64,000 nucleotides of DNA, taken from Zhongshania sp. GTDB lineage: Bacteria > Pseudomonadota > Gammaproteobacteria > Pseudomonadales > Spongiibacteraceae. Position numbers and translations under genes: made by a program. The stretch spans positions 62,001 through 126,000 of the forward strand of contig NZ_JARGNU010000011.1 of assembly GCF_029212375.1 (NCBI RefSeq). Reading direction: 5' to 3'. Below are positions 8,598-17,832 of the stretch, piece by piece. The stretch's first letter is position 1; each line of letters starts with the position of its first letter. Under the pieces are notes generated by a model. It had not been told where the DNA came from and made no database searches. It saw only the letters and a list, made by a program, of their open reading frames with translations.

Positions 8598-9743
8598 CTA
8601 TTTAGTATCAAAAACTGACCTTGCAATAATCTCTTTCATAATCTCTGCACTGCCCGCTAAAATTCTACTTACCCGAGCATTCGCGTATAGCTCGCAAATT
8701 TCATACTCCATCATATAGCCAGCACCACCATGAAGCTGAACACCCTCATCGCAAGCTCGCCCTTGCAGTTCGGAGCTTATTAACTTTGCTTGGGCTGCCA
8801 TTTCAGATGTCAACTTGCCAGCATTGTGTTCTGCCACGCAGTGGTCAACAAAGCACTGGGCGATATTGATTTCACTAAAAAGCTGAGCCATTTTAAATCG
8901 GGTATTCTGTAGTTGCGCCAACGATTGCCCAAAGACCTTTCTCTCTATAACGAATAGTTTGGTCACATCAAATGCACGCCTTGCCGCAGCCAAACTGTCG
9001 CAGGCCGCAATTAATCGTTCTTCGGCTAAGCTGTGCATCAAATAATGCATGCCCTTATCTGGATCACCCAATGCAGCGCTCTTTGGCAGTTTAATATCGG
9101 TAAAAAATAATTCACCGGTATCTTGGGCCTTCAGGCCAAGCTTTTTTAGGTTGCGGCCACGAGCGAAACCGGCTTGTGCGGCGTCTACCAGAAACAGACC
9201 AATCTGCCGCGGCTTATCTGGATTGGTTTTAGCCGCAACAATAACAAGGTCGGCGTTAATACCGTTGGAAATATAGGTTTTTGCGCCGTTCAAAAGCCAG
9301 TGGTCACCGCAATCAACCGCGCGTGTTTTCATACCCGCCAAATCACTTCCCGCATCGGGCTCTGTCATAGCAATCGCCAATACAGTTTCGCCGGAAATGC
9401 AGCTGGGTAGGTAACGTTGCTTTTGTTCATCAGAACCAAATTTTTCGATATATGGCCCCACCAAACGGCTGTGTAAGGTGTGAAAAAATCCCACTTCGCC
9501 CCGCACAGCGTCCTCCTCCATCATGATTTGCTGATAGCGGAAATCCTTTAATCCCAAGCCGCCATACTCCTCCGGCGCCCAGCACAGCAAGTAGCCTTGA
9601 TCGCCCATTTTTTTGAACATGTCTTTGGGCACAATGTTGTTTTCGCGCCAGCTTTCCCGATGCGGCAACACTTCTTGCTCAAGAAAGCGTCGATACGCCT
9701 CCCGAAATAGCTGATGATCTTCCTCAAAGCAATATCGATTCAT
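8598..9743 (-). CDS. Acyl-CoA dehydrogenase
   Basis: This is 381 residues with the full family fold. AMTEPDAGSDLAGMKTRA marks the FAD/substrate loop, ERKVFGQSLAQLQNTRFKMA the C-terminal helical domain, and QLHGGAGYMMEYE the late loop. The C-terminal motif is LAGSAEIMKEIIARS, again without the YEGT glutamate. It is the last gene before the terminator at 8512 and follows the larger dehydrogenase by 31 bp. It resembles the dehydrogenase at 6340 closely in layout but not in detail, so the two probably serve different chain lengths or different steps. It is expected in the cytoplasm with ETF as electron acceptor. Confidence 0.92.
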   Translation of the reverse strand: MNRYCFEEDHQLFREAYRRFLEQEVLPHRESWRENNIVPKDMFKKMGDQGYLLCWAPEEYGGLGLKDFRYQQIMMEEDAVRGEVGFFHTLHSRLVGPYIEKFGSDEQKQRYLPSCISGETVLAIAMTEPDAGSDLAGMKTRAVDCGDHWLLNGAKTYISNGINADLVIVAAKTNPDKPRQIGLFLVDAAQAGFARGRNLKKLGLKAQDTGELFFTDIKLPKSAALGDPDKGMHYLMHSLAEERLIAACDSLAAARRAFDVTKLFVIERKVFGQSLAQLQNTRFKMAQLFSEINIAQCFVDHCVAEHNAGKLTSEMAAQAKLISSELQGRACDEGVQLHGGAGYMMEYEICELYANARVSRILAGSAEIMKEIIARSVFDTK

Positions 9744-9774
9744 GGTTTTCCTAAATTATCTCTTATTAATGTGA

Positions 9775-11478
9775 TTACAACTCGGTGCCGAGCCAACTAG
9801 GCTCCGACATATCGATGACGTGCCCATGTATACGCGGCAATATTCTGTCGATATAAAATTTTGCTACATCAACACGCCGACCAAGCTCTCTACGCCGCGA
9901 ACAGGTATTCAACATGCGCAGAGACGCCCAAGCACCGCAGAGATAGCCCAGGCTCATCATGAGATCAAAGCTATTCGCTAGCGCGATATTTTCATTATCT
10001 GTTTTAGCTAAGAGACACCGAACACGTAACTGCAAAGTAGAAATAGCTGCTGCAACGCGCTCTGCATGGCAATTATTGTCGCTGCGAGCGTCGGCAACGG
10101 TGTCGCGTATTTCCGCAAACAAGGCATCAATTGCCTCGCCCCTATCGCGCACTATTTTACGCATTACTAAATCTTCTGACTGAATACCATTGGTGCCTTC
10201 GTAGATTGTCGACACTCGAATATCGCGTAAATACTGCGCAACACCGGTTTCTTCAACATAACCTAGACCACCGTGAATCTGTACTGCCATACCGCAAATT
10301 TCTTGGGCAACTTCGGTAAACCACGCCTTAACGATAGGAATCATTAAGTTAACTCGCGCCTGCTCGAGCGCTGAGTTTTTAATCTCGGCGCAGTCGATGC
10401 GAACCGCCTCGGTGTAAGCAATTGTTCGCATCGCATCAATAAGCGATTTTTGAATAAGTAACATTCGCTTAACATCGGGATGCACTACAAGAAATTTGCC
10501 CTGCTTACGCGAATTTGCATAAGCAAGGCTGGCTTGATACGCCACCTCACTAGCACCCAAGGCCTGAACACCCACTTTTAATCGCGCTTCATTCATCATC
10601 GTGAACATGCAGTTCAAACCACGATTTTCTTCGCCGATTAAATAGCCGACAGCACCCTCATTGTCGCCATAACTCATCACACAAGTGGGGCTGCAATGCA
10701 GGCCTAATTTTTTCTCTACGGCAATACACTTAATGTCATTGCGTATAGTGTATTTGCCTTCTTCATCGGCAAGAAACTTGGGAACAATAAATAATGAAAT
10801 GCCTTTAGTGCCTAGAGGTGCATTAGGTAATCTTGCCAATACGAGGTGGATAATATTATTGCTGACCTGGTGCTCACCCCATGAGATAAAGGATTTCTGG
10901 CCTTTTATTCTGTAATAGTCTGATTCTGGTTTAGCGGCAGTCGCTACTCCCGCCAAATCGGACCCCGCCTGGGGCTCTGTTAACGCCATTACCCCCGACC
11001 ACTCGCCATTTGCCAGTTTTGGCAAATAGCAATGCTTTTGCTGCTCTGTGCCGTGGGACTGAATAGCCATAGCTGAGCCGATGGAGAGAATCACGTGCAT
11101 CGTGACCGACAAATTGGCGGCTGCCCAATTTTCCATTGCCAGTGTATTTACCAGCTCTGGCAGTCCTTGTCCGCCATAGTTGACTGCGGTTCTTAAACCA
11201 AGCCAGCCCCCTGCACCCAGTGCACGAATAGCATCAACAATACTACGGGGAACCAACACCTCGCCATCCACAAAACGAGTGCCCTGCGCATCGGCATCGC
11301 GATTGCAATTAGCTAAATCGGCACTTGCCAATTTACCCGCTTCACTATTAATGGCGAGCAGCGAATCAAGATCAAAGCCCGCCGACGCGAATGCAGGCGA
11401 GCGCTCCAGATCAGCAATTGAGATAAGGTTTTTAAGAACAAAGCTGCTGTCATCACTATTGTGTTGGTACATCAACAA
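9775..11478 (-). CDS. Large acyl-CoA dehydrogenase (DmdC/FadE5-like, with C-terminal extension)
   Basis: This is 567 residues, about 190 longer than the neighbouring dehydrogenases. An N-terminal extension (about 1-75) and a C-terminal helical domain of the PF12806 type (about 450-567) flank the core. The core shows MALTEPQAGSDLAG, QIHGGLGYVEETG and IYEGTNGIQSEDL, so the catalytic glutamate of the YEGT motif is present. Similar enzymes include 3-methylmercaptopropionyl-CoA dehydrogenase and FadE-type dehydrogenases for branched or bulky acyl groups. It starts 6 bp after the CoA ligase gene, which supports co-transcription and action on the ligase product. An alternative start lies two codons downstream. 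Confidence 0.92.
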   Translation of the reverse strand: MLMYQHNSDDSSFVLKNLISIADLERSPAFASAGFDLDSLLAINSEAGKLASADLANCNRDADAQGTRFVDGEVLVPRSIVDAIRALGAGGWLGLRTAVNYGGQGLPELVNTLAMENWAAANLSVTMHVILSIGSAMAIQSHGTEQQKHCYLPKLANGEWSGVMALTEPQAGSDLAGVATAAKPESDYYRIKGQKSFISWGEHQVSNNIIHLVLARLPNAPLGTKGISLFIVPKFLADEEGKYTIRNDIKCIAVEKKLGLHCSPTCVMSYGDNEGAVGYLIGEENRGLNCMFTMMNEARLKVGVQALGASEVAYQASLAYANSRKQGKFLVVHPDVKRMLLIQKSLIDAMRTIAYTEAVRIDCAEIKNSALEQARVNLMIPIVKAWFTEVAQEICGMAVQIHGGLGYVEETGVAQYLRDIRVSTIYEGTNGIQSEDLVMRKIVRDRGEAIDALFAEIRDTVADARSDNNCHAERVAAAISTLQLRVRCLLAKTDNENIALANSFDLMMSLGYLCGAWASLRMLNTCSRRRELGRRVDVAKFYIDRILPRIHGHVIDMSEPSWLGTEL

Positions 11479-11484
11479 TTCACC

Positions 11485-13071
11485 TTAAACTAAGGATTCA
11501 AAATGCGCTTGAATCACTTTGCGCTTCATTTTCAGTGTTGGGGTCAGTAATCCATTTTGAATAGTCCACTCTTCCGGTGTAACAATGATCCGTGGAACAC
11601 GTTCATGAGACGGCAGCGTGGAATTCATGGTAGCTAAAAATTCGGCGATGACGATGTTTAAATCTGCGAGCGACATCAATCGCGCTTTGTCATTCAGATA
11701 CACAAACGCCAAGGGCTGATCCTTGCCGTGTCCAAAAACGCAAATTTGTTGAAACAGGCCCGACTCCATCAACCGGCCTTCCAAAGCAACCGGCTGAATA
11801 AATTTGCCTTTACTCGTTTTAAACGTTTCACCAATTCGACCAGTGACCCAGAGCCGACCATGTTCATCTATGCGGCCTGCATCTCCCGTGTGATACCAGC
11901 CATCCACAAGTACCGATGCGGTTTTCTCTGGTTCTTTGTAGTATCCCGTCATAAGGGCATCGCTGCGAAAGCAAATTTCGTTATCGCTAGTGATTTTCAG
12001 ATCCACACCTATTGCAGGCCTGCCGACACAGCCTGGTATCGGATTCTCTTCGTCACTCCAAAAGCAACCATCGCAAAAGTTTTCAGTCATTGAATAACCT
12101 TCACGCAATGCCAAGCCAATATCTGCAAACCATGTATGAATATCGGGCGAGCAAGGTGCAGAGCCAGTTAAAACTCGCACCGCTTCATTAAGGCCCAGCA
12201 AACGACGCGCTTCAGCGGCGGCTTCTGGCTGTTTGACTTGTTCTGGAGTGCAAGCCAAATTTGCTTCTACATATTCTTTAAATTTAACCCACAGCCGTGG
12301 CACCGACGCAAAGACCGTAGGCTGAATATCACGCAGTTCTTGAAAGAATGAAGCCATGCCAGCAGAGAAGGCAATGACGCCATTACAATACAGCGCATTC
12401 ATTTCCACCATCGCGCGCTCCATGGCGTGGGATAGCGGTAAGTAGGAAAACAGTCGATGTCGGCCGTTAATCGCTGGCATTAGACTTTGTTGCATTCGAG
12501 GAGTAGAGCTAGCCGCCGTGCCGTGGCGAAGCATTACGCCCTTGGGATTGCCCGTTGTGCCAGAGGTGTACAGCATAGTAAATATGCTTTGTGGATCAGG
12601 AATCGGGCATCCCTGATATGGCTCAAAGCCCTGCACAATTTTTTCTAGGCTAGTATCGGTACTTACCGTGCAACCATGAATTGCAACAGTGTGGACGCTA
12701 TTATCAAGAATCTCGGCGATATGCTCATTCACATCAAAGTCGCCTAATACTGCAGCCAAACACCCACTATGCTCAAGAATGTATTTTGAAGAGTCTTTAT
12801 CTTGCCCTGGATAAAGTGGCACACTGATATGACCCGCCAACATAATCGCAAAGTCAGTGACCACCCAATCTGCACAATTTCGAGCAAATACGGCAATACG
12901 GCTCTCGGCAGGCAAGTTCAATGATTTAAAATAGGCGGCGAAGCAGCGGACACGATTAGACACTTCTGCCCATCGATAATCTTGCCAAGAGCCGACGAGT
13001 GACTGACGGAGAAAAACCTCACCAGCATTTTCTTGCTCTCGCTGATAGAACATTTCAAGAGGCGTTTTCAT
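11485..13071 (-). CDS. AMP-forming acyl-CoA synthetase
   Basis: This is 528 residues. The ATP/AMP motif YTSGTTGNPKGVM is near residue 168, and EGYSMTENFCDG and YKEPEKTASVLVDGWYHTGD follow in family order. The C-terminal lobe has GKFIQPVALEGRL and a lysine-rich end (PTLKMKRKV) that could supply the adenylation lysine. It activates a carboxylic acid to its CoA thioester with ATP. Layout resembles long-chain fatty-acyl-CoA ligases (FAA1/FadD15-like), though shorter than many. In the operon it follows the aldehyde and alcohol dehydrogenases and precedes acyl-CoA dehydrogenases, so it links the oxidation steps to beta-oxidation. Confidence 0.92.
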   Translation of the reverse strand: MKTPLEMFYQREQENAGEVFLRQSLVGSWQDYRWAEVSNRVRCFAAYFKSLNLPAESRIAVFARNCADWVVTDFAIMLAGHISVPLYPGQDKDSSKYILEHSGCLAAVLGDFDVNEHIAEILDNSVHTVAIHGCTVSTDTSLEKIVQGFEPYQGCPIPDPQSIFTMLYTSGTTGNPKGVMLRHGTAASSTPRMQQSLMPAINGRHRLFSYLPLSHAMERAMVEMNALYCNGVIAFSAGMASFFQELRDIQPTVFASVPRLWVKFKEYVEANLACTPEQVKQPEAAAEARRLLGLNEAVRVLTGSAPCSPDIHTWFADIGLALREGYSMTENFCDGCFWSDEENPIPGCVGRPAIGVDLKITSDNEICFRSDALMTGYYKEPEKTASVLVDGWYHTGDAGRIDEHGRLWVTGRIGETFKTSKGKFIQPVALEGRLMESGLFQQICVFGHGKDQPLAFVYLNDKARLMSLADLNIVIAEFLATMNSTLPSHERVPRIIVTPEEWTIQNGLLTPTLKMKRKVIQAHFESLV

Positions 13072-13210
13072 ATTATTTTTCCAAATTTAGAGCGAGCGAT
13101 CACCGTAGCAAGCAGCAGCCCGCCCACTCAGACCTATTAAAGTATTTTCGTCTTCACATGTCGCAGTGAGCATTTCGCGTGACGAAACCCTTACACCGCG
13201 ACAATAGGCA

Positions 13211-14407
13211 CTACACCACCAAGGCAATAATCTGACTGATTCTGTCCTGAGGAATGGGGAAAAATACGGCAAAAGGATCCGTCGCAATCGCGAAAGCAAT
13301 TTTCTCGTAATCTTCTGCCGGAATATTATATTTTTTGAAATCCACCGGCACGCCGGTCGCTTCCTGTAACGCTGACATTTTCTCCATTACCGCATCCATC
13401 ACCACTTCGTTGTTATCGCTGGTAATAGCAACATTCAGCGCTTGTGCTAGACGCTTAGCGTTGGGTAAATAGAAGTCCCTCAACACCTGCAAACACACCG
13501 GCAACAGAACCGAGTTCGCATCACCGTGGGGAATATGGTAAATCGCACCAAAAGCATGGGCACAGTTATGTACCGGCACCGCATTTAAAGCTCCCACAAA
13601 AGCGTCTATCGCCATTGAGCTCGCCTGCAACATCGCCGTGCGCGCAGCAACGTCTTTACCGTTGTTGGTCACAATAGGCAGATTATGCTCGATCATCTGC
13701 GCGGCCATAAAACCATGCGCGTCGGTGAAGGGATTAGCGCAAGGTGATGCCACGGCTTCCAACGCGTGGGTCAAGGCGTCCATACCCGTTGATGCAGTAA
13801 GATGCTTAGGCAGGCCCAAGGTAAGATTTGCGTCTAAGACCGCCATATCTGGGTCGAGGAATGGCGCCGCTAAATTACTCTTAATACCCAACTCTTCATT
13901 AAAAAACACCGCGCCAGCACTTACTTCTGCCCCAGTTCCCGCCGTTGTCGCTACGCCAATATGGGGTATACCCATATGTTTGGCAGCAGGCCAAGACTCT
14001 AATTTAATTCCTGATTGCGTCGCATCGCGAATATCGGTCATACCGTGAGCCAAGCCGTACTTCACGCCTTTAGAGGCGTCCTGCACACTGCCACCACCTA
14101 CCGCGAGTATGGCGTCTGCCGCAACTTCGCGTGCATACGCCAGTGCCTGATTGACATTGCTACACGCTGCATCTGGTGCAATATCGGTGTATACACCCAC
14201 TAACTCGGGGCCTGCGCCGTATTGCCCATTTTCAAATACCGACACAATCTGATCGACAACACCTATCTGCTTAAGACCCTGATCCGAAAACAGCACCACC
14301 CGTTTAGCACCCATGCCCTGAAACAAAGCTGGTAAGCGAATAATACTGCCCGGCCCAGAGTGAACAACGGTGCGCATGTTGTACTGCAAATATCCTGTTC
14401 TAGACAT
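13211..14407 (-). CDS. Iron-containing alcohol dehydrogenase
   Basis: This is 398 residues of the group III metal-dependent alcohol dehydrogenase family. The NAD site AVGGGSVQDASKG is near residue 101. GVATTAGTGAEVS follows, and then the metal ligands in DPDMAVLDANL, GMDALTHALEA and VPVHNCAHAFG...HGDAN. The expected reaction is reversible oxidation of a primary or secondary alcohol to the carbonyl. It lies between an aldehyde dehydrogenase (49 bp upstream) and the CoA ligase (139 bp downstream), so it should oxidise the alcohol formed by the P450. Substrate range cannot be read from sequence. Confidence 0.93.
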   Translation of the reverse strand: MSRTGYLQYNMRTVVHSGPGSIIRLPALFQGMGAKRVVLFSDQGLKQIGVVDQIVSVFENGQYGAGPELVGVYTDIAPDAACSNVNQALAYAREVAADAILAVGGGSVQDASKGVKYGLAHGMTDIRDATQSGIKLESWPAAKHMGIPHIGVATTAGTGAEVSAGAVFFNEELGIKSNLAAPFLDPDMAVLDANLTLGLPKHLTASTGMDALTHALEAVASPCANPFTDAHGFMAAQMIEHNLPIVTNNGKDVAARTAMLQASSMAIDAFVGALNAVPVHNCAHAFGAIYHIPHGDANSVLLPVCLQVLRDFYLPNAKRLAQALNVAITSDNNEVVMDAVMEKMSALQEATGVPVDFKKYNIPAEDYEKIAFAIATDPFAVFFPIPQDRISQIIALVV

Positions 14408-14456
14408 AGTAATAGCCTCTTATTCTGTTCTTGAAATTCGGTTTAATTTCTAGCAA

Positions 14457-15977
14457 TTACAAAGAATGTACAATTTTGTACAAAGCCTTATTGGCAACAT
14501 TGGTCTCGAAAGACGTTGTAATGGCCTTGGTTTCAAGATAAGACTCAAAACTATATTTACTAAACTCTCGCCCATAGCCACTCTGCTTATAGCCGCCAAA
14601 GGGCACATCGGTACGCATCATGTGCCAGTCGTTAATCCATACCGAACCGGAATTTAAACGCCGCGCCAGAGCCTGTGCTTCGACTACATTGCTAGTCCAA
14701 ATACCGGCCGATAATCCGTAAATAGTGTCGTTGGCAATTTGCATCGCTTCTTCAGTTGTCGAGAATTTAATCACTGACAAAACTGGCCCAAATATTTCTT
14801 GCTGTGCCACGTTCATACCATTGTCAACGTCTGCAATAATGGTTGGCCTAACAAAGAAGCCACCTTCGCAGTTTGGTACCGACATCTGATCGCCACCACT
14901 AACAATGCGCGCGCCATCTCGCGAAGCCGATTCAATGAAGCTCATTACCTTGCGAAAATGCGACTCGCTGGACATTGGCCCCATTGCGGTCGCCGGATCC
15001 ATCGGGTCACCTACCACAACGGTTTCAGATATTTCTTTAAGACGTTGCAAAAGAGGCTCATAAATACTTTCATGAACGATAAGTCGAGTAGCCGATTCGC
15101 AGGCTTGACCAGAATTAAAATAGACTCCAAATAAAGCACCGTAAGCCGCCCGTTCAATATCAGCATCTGGCATAACAATCGCCGCACCTTTACCACCTAG
15201 CTCAAGGGTGACGCGCTTTAACGTTTCCGCCGCATTGCGCTGCACGCGCTTGCCAATCTCAGTAGAGCCAGTGAAGGATATTTTGTCGATATCTTTATGC
15301 AGAGTCATAGCGTCGCCAAGTTCTGCGCCTGGGCCATTTATCACGTTAACCACACCCGCTGGCACAACCTCACCAATTAACTCTATCAAACGAATTGTTG
15401 AGGTGGGAGTATTGCTTGCAGGTTTAATAACAACGGTATTACCGCAGGCCAGAGCCGGCGCCAACTTCATACAAGCCAATAATATTGGAAAATTCCATGC
15501 GGTAATCAATCCGCAAACCCCAATTGGCTCTTTAATAATCTGACTATGCATTTGCTCTGGGAAGGGGCGAGGTGAAATATATTCTACAAATTGATAAGTC
15601 TTTACCTCCTCCGCCAAGGTCATAAACAGATCAACCACTGCAGGTATATCGAGGCCCAAAATACGCTTTATGGTGCCACCAGATGCCGCCACTTCCAGCG
15701 CTGCTAGCTCGGGCGCATTACTCGCGATTTGCTGAGCAATACGATACAAGACCTTAGATCGATCAGCAGGTTTCATGTTGCGCCATTCCCCTGCTTTAAA
15801 CGCACGACGCGCCGCAGCAACAGCAACATCTAAATCTACCGAGCTAGCATTCTGGACGCGCGCAACGACTTTCCCCGTAGCGGGACTAATAACATCAATA
15901 TATGTCGCCGCCTCGGGGCGGTAGGCCTTACCGTCGATATAAAGATCGAAAACGTTCTCTGAAGATGTAATCGACAT
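14457..15977 (-). CDS. NAD(P)-dependent aldehyde dehydrogenase
   Basis: This is 506 residues, the usual length. The cofactor motif FTGSTEIGKRVQ, the general base in TLELGGKGA and the nucleophile in FNSGQACESATRL are all present, as is EIFGPVLSVIKF. It oxidises an aldehyde to the acid. Within the operon it is flanked by the alcohol dehydrogenase and an enoyl-CoA hydratase (43 bp away). The aldehyde may come from the iron alcohol dehydrogenase or, if the StyC-like protein works, from epoxide isomerisation; both routes would converge on the CoA ligase. Confidence 0.95.
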   Translation of the reverse strand: MSITSSENVFDLYIDGKAYRPEAATYIDVISPATGKVVARVQNASSVDLDVAVAAARRAFKAGEWRNMKPADRSKVLYRIAQQIASNAPELAALEVAASGGTIKRILGLDIPAVVDLFMTLAEEVKTYQFVEYISPRPFPEQMHSQIIKEPIGVCGLITAWNFPILLACMKLAPALACGNTVVIKPASNTPTSTIRLIELIGEVVPAGVVNVINGPGAELGDAMTLHKDIDKISFTGSTEIGKRVQRNAAETLKRVTLELGGKGAAIVMPDADIERAAYGALFGVYFNSGQACESATRLIVHESIYEPLLQRLKEISETVVVGDPMDPATAMGPMSSESHFRKVMSFIESASRDGARIVSGGDQMSVPNCEGGFFVRPTIIADVDNGMNVAQQEIFGPVLSVIKFSTTEEAMQIANDTIYGLSAGIWTSNVVEAQALARRLNSGSVWINDWHMMRTDVPFGGYKQSGYGREFSKYSFESYLETKAITTSFETNVANKALYKIVHSL

Positions 15978-16020
15978 TGCTGTCTCCTTTTATTGTGCTT
16001 CAAATAGAATAAAAATATGA

Positions 16021-16788
16021 CTAACTTGCTGATCCTAAAAACGCCTTCACCGCCGTGGTGAAGGCTATCTTCTTACCCATTTCGCCTTGAGCACACGCTT
16101 CATTCTCAAGTTGTTCATTCCAACTAGTAAGATAACTTTTATCAATAAGGCGTCGCGTCATATGCAAGGTTTCCGGTGAATAAGCCTTTAACTTCGCTGC
16201 TGCGGCCATAGCTTCGACCATCAAAAATTGATCCTCACAAGAAGACCAAATCAAGCCCCAGTCCACCGCTTGGCTTGCACTAATACGCTCGCCGAGCATC
16301 ACTACACCCAATGCCCTTGCCCGTCCTAACAAGCGAGGAGCAAGCCATGTTACGCCCATATCTGGAATCAAGCCGATCTTTGCAAAGGGCATTTGGAAGT
16401 AGGCAGATTGCGCAGCAATTACTACATCTGCGCAAATTGCCAACGAACAACCGCCGCCCACTGCAGGTCCGTTTACCGCACAAATCAATGGTATTGGAAT
16501 ATCACGTAACATTGCCATTAAGGCATTAAAATGGCTTCGTAGAGGCTTAGCTATATTGACATGGCCTTCCTCATCGCGGTGATCCATCGCATCATTAAGA
16601 TCAGCCCCAGCACAAAAGGCGCGGCCCTCACCGCTTAGAATTATTACCTTTGCACCTGCCGCCACCACGTGTTCAATTGCTGCCATCAACTCAGCAATCA
16701 TCGCCGTACCAAAACAGTTCAAATGCGCTGGGCGATTAAGCGCAATTTTTGCAATCGAAGCGTCTATGGATAATGTTATAGCAGACAT
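16021..16788 (-). CDS. Enoyl-CoA hydratase/isomerase (PaaG-like)
   Basis: This is 255 residues of the crotonase superfamily. The oxyanion-hole regions are GRAFCAGADL (near residue 60) and NGPAVGGGCSLAICADVV (near 106). The segment IGLIPDMGVTWLAPRLLGRA closely resembles PaaG-type isomerases, where the Asp in IPD is the acid/base. PaaG homologues isomerise epoxyphenylacetyl-CoA or shift double bonds in enoyl-CoAs, and many close relatives are plain hydratases. It sits 20 bp after the SDR gene, so it probably handles an enoyl-CoA intermediate in the same pathway. Confidence 0.87.
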   Translation of the reverse strand: MSAITLSIDASIAKIALNRPAHLNCFGTAMIAELMAAIEHVVAAGAKVIILSGEGRAFCAGADLNDAMDHRDEEGHVNIAKPLRSHFNALMAMLRDIPIPLICAVNGPAVGGGCSLAICADVVIAAQSAYFQMPFAKIGLIPDMGVTWLAPRLLGRARALGVVMLGERISASQAVDWGLIWSSCEDQFLMVEAMAAAAKLKAYSPETLHMTRRLIDKSYLTSWNEQLENEACAQGEMGKKIAFTTAVKAFLGSAS

Positions 16789-16808
16789 AAATAGCCCAAC
16801 TCGATAGC

Positions 16809-17594
16809 TTACTTAGCGGTTAATGCCATTGTCATATTGCTCGATCCGCCTAACGACCAACCGCCGTCAACGGGAATGATCGCGCCAGAAATGTATGCTG
16901 CTTCGTCAGAGCATAGCCATTGGATAACTTTCGAGATTTCTTCTTTGGTCCCATAACGACCAAGAGGAACACTTTTTGTCCACACCGCTTCGGCCGCTGG
17001 CGTGGGCGCCAAGCGGCGCATGCCTTCGGTATCTGCAATAGGACCCGGCGCGATGGCGTTAACACGAATGCCGTCAGCGCCCCATTCCATGGCGGCGGTT
17101 CTCGTGACTTGATCAATCCCTGCCTTAGCCGCGCAAACATGTATTTGCATCGGCGTTGGCAACCAAGACTGTGGTGCACCAATATTCAAAATTGCGGCAC
17201 CTGGCTTAGTTAAATGCGGGTAAGCTGCCCGCATAACATTAAAGCAACCAAGTAAGTCTATATCGATAACCGTTTTAAAACCGTTACCAGAGAGGTCCGC
17301 TGCAGGAGATGCAAAGTTACCAGCCGCACCCGACACTAGCACGTCGATGCTGCCCCAAGATTCAGCCACTGACGCCATCACATTGTGAAGTGCATCTATA
17401 TCTCGCACGTCGGCGGAAAACCCGAGCGCTTCGCCGGCTACCTCGATTAACGCTGCTACGGCCAAATCAACTTTATCTTGCGACCGGCTCAAAACGGCGA
17501 CTTTAGCGCCTTCGTTAGCAAATGAAAGCGCGGTAGCCAAACTTATTCCACTGGTTCCACCAGCAACGACAACTACTTTATTTTTGAATTTCAT
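16809..17594 (-). CDS. Short-chain dehydrogenase/reductase, 2,4-dienoyl-CoA reductase type
   Basis: This is 261 residues. The cofactor motif is GGTSGIS near residue 12, and SGAAGNFASPAADLS resembles the AAGNF segment of peroxisomal 2,4-dienoyl-CoA reductases. At the usual YxxxK site the sequence is HVCAAKAG: the lysine is kept but the tyrosine is absent, as in that subfamily. It would use NAD(P)H to remove a double bond that blocks beta-oxidation of an unsaturated chain. A normal 3-hydroxyacyl dehydrogenase is less likely because of the missing tyrosine. It lies between rubredoxin (49 bp) and the hydratase (20 bp). Confidence 0.82.
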   Translation of the reverse strand: MKFKNKVVVVAGGTSGISLATALSFANEGAKVAVLSRSQDKVDLAVAALIEVAGEALGFSADVRDIDALHNVMASVAESWGSIDVLVSGAAGNFASPAADLSGNGFKTVIDIDLLGCFNVMRAAYPHLTKPGAAILNIGAPQSWLPTPMQIHVCAAKAGIDQVTRTAAMEWGADGIRVNAIAPGPIADTEGMRRLAPTPAAEAVWTKSVPLGRYGTKEEISKVIQWLCSDEAAYISGAIIPVDGGWSLGGSSNMTMALTAK

Positions 17595-17643
17595 TTCTGC
17601 ATCTCTATCTTTGTCTAATATTATTGATGTACTTAAATAATAA

Positions 17644-17820
17644 TCATTCTTCTAAAACGACAAAATCAGTTTTATCAGACCCGCAAGCTGGGCAAATCCA
17701 GTCATCCGGTAGATCCTCAAATCGTGTTCCTTCGGGGATACCTTCCAAAGGCAAACCTAGCTCTTCGTCGTAAATATCGCCACAGGAAACGCACTGCCAT
17801 TTTTTATATTCAGTCGCCAT
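17644..17820 (-). CDS. Rubredoxin
   Basis: Minus-strand ATG 17820 to TGA 17644 gives 58 residues. Two iron-binding knuckles are visible, QCVSCGDIYDEE and WICPACGSDK, and length is that of a single-domain rubredoxin. It transfers one electron with a Cys4 iron site. It starts 12 bp downstream of the P450 stop, so the two are almost certainly co-transcribed. Rubredoxins normally serve AlkB hydroxylases. Here no AlkB or ferredoxin gene is nearby, so it may be the P450 redox partner, which would be unusual. No rubredoxin reductase is present in the window. Confidence 0.95.
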   Translation of the reverse strand: MATEYKKWQCVSCGDIYDEELGLPLEGIPEGTRFEDLPDDWICPACGSDKTDFVVLEE

Positions 17821-17832
17821 TAGCCACGCTTC

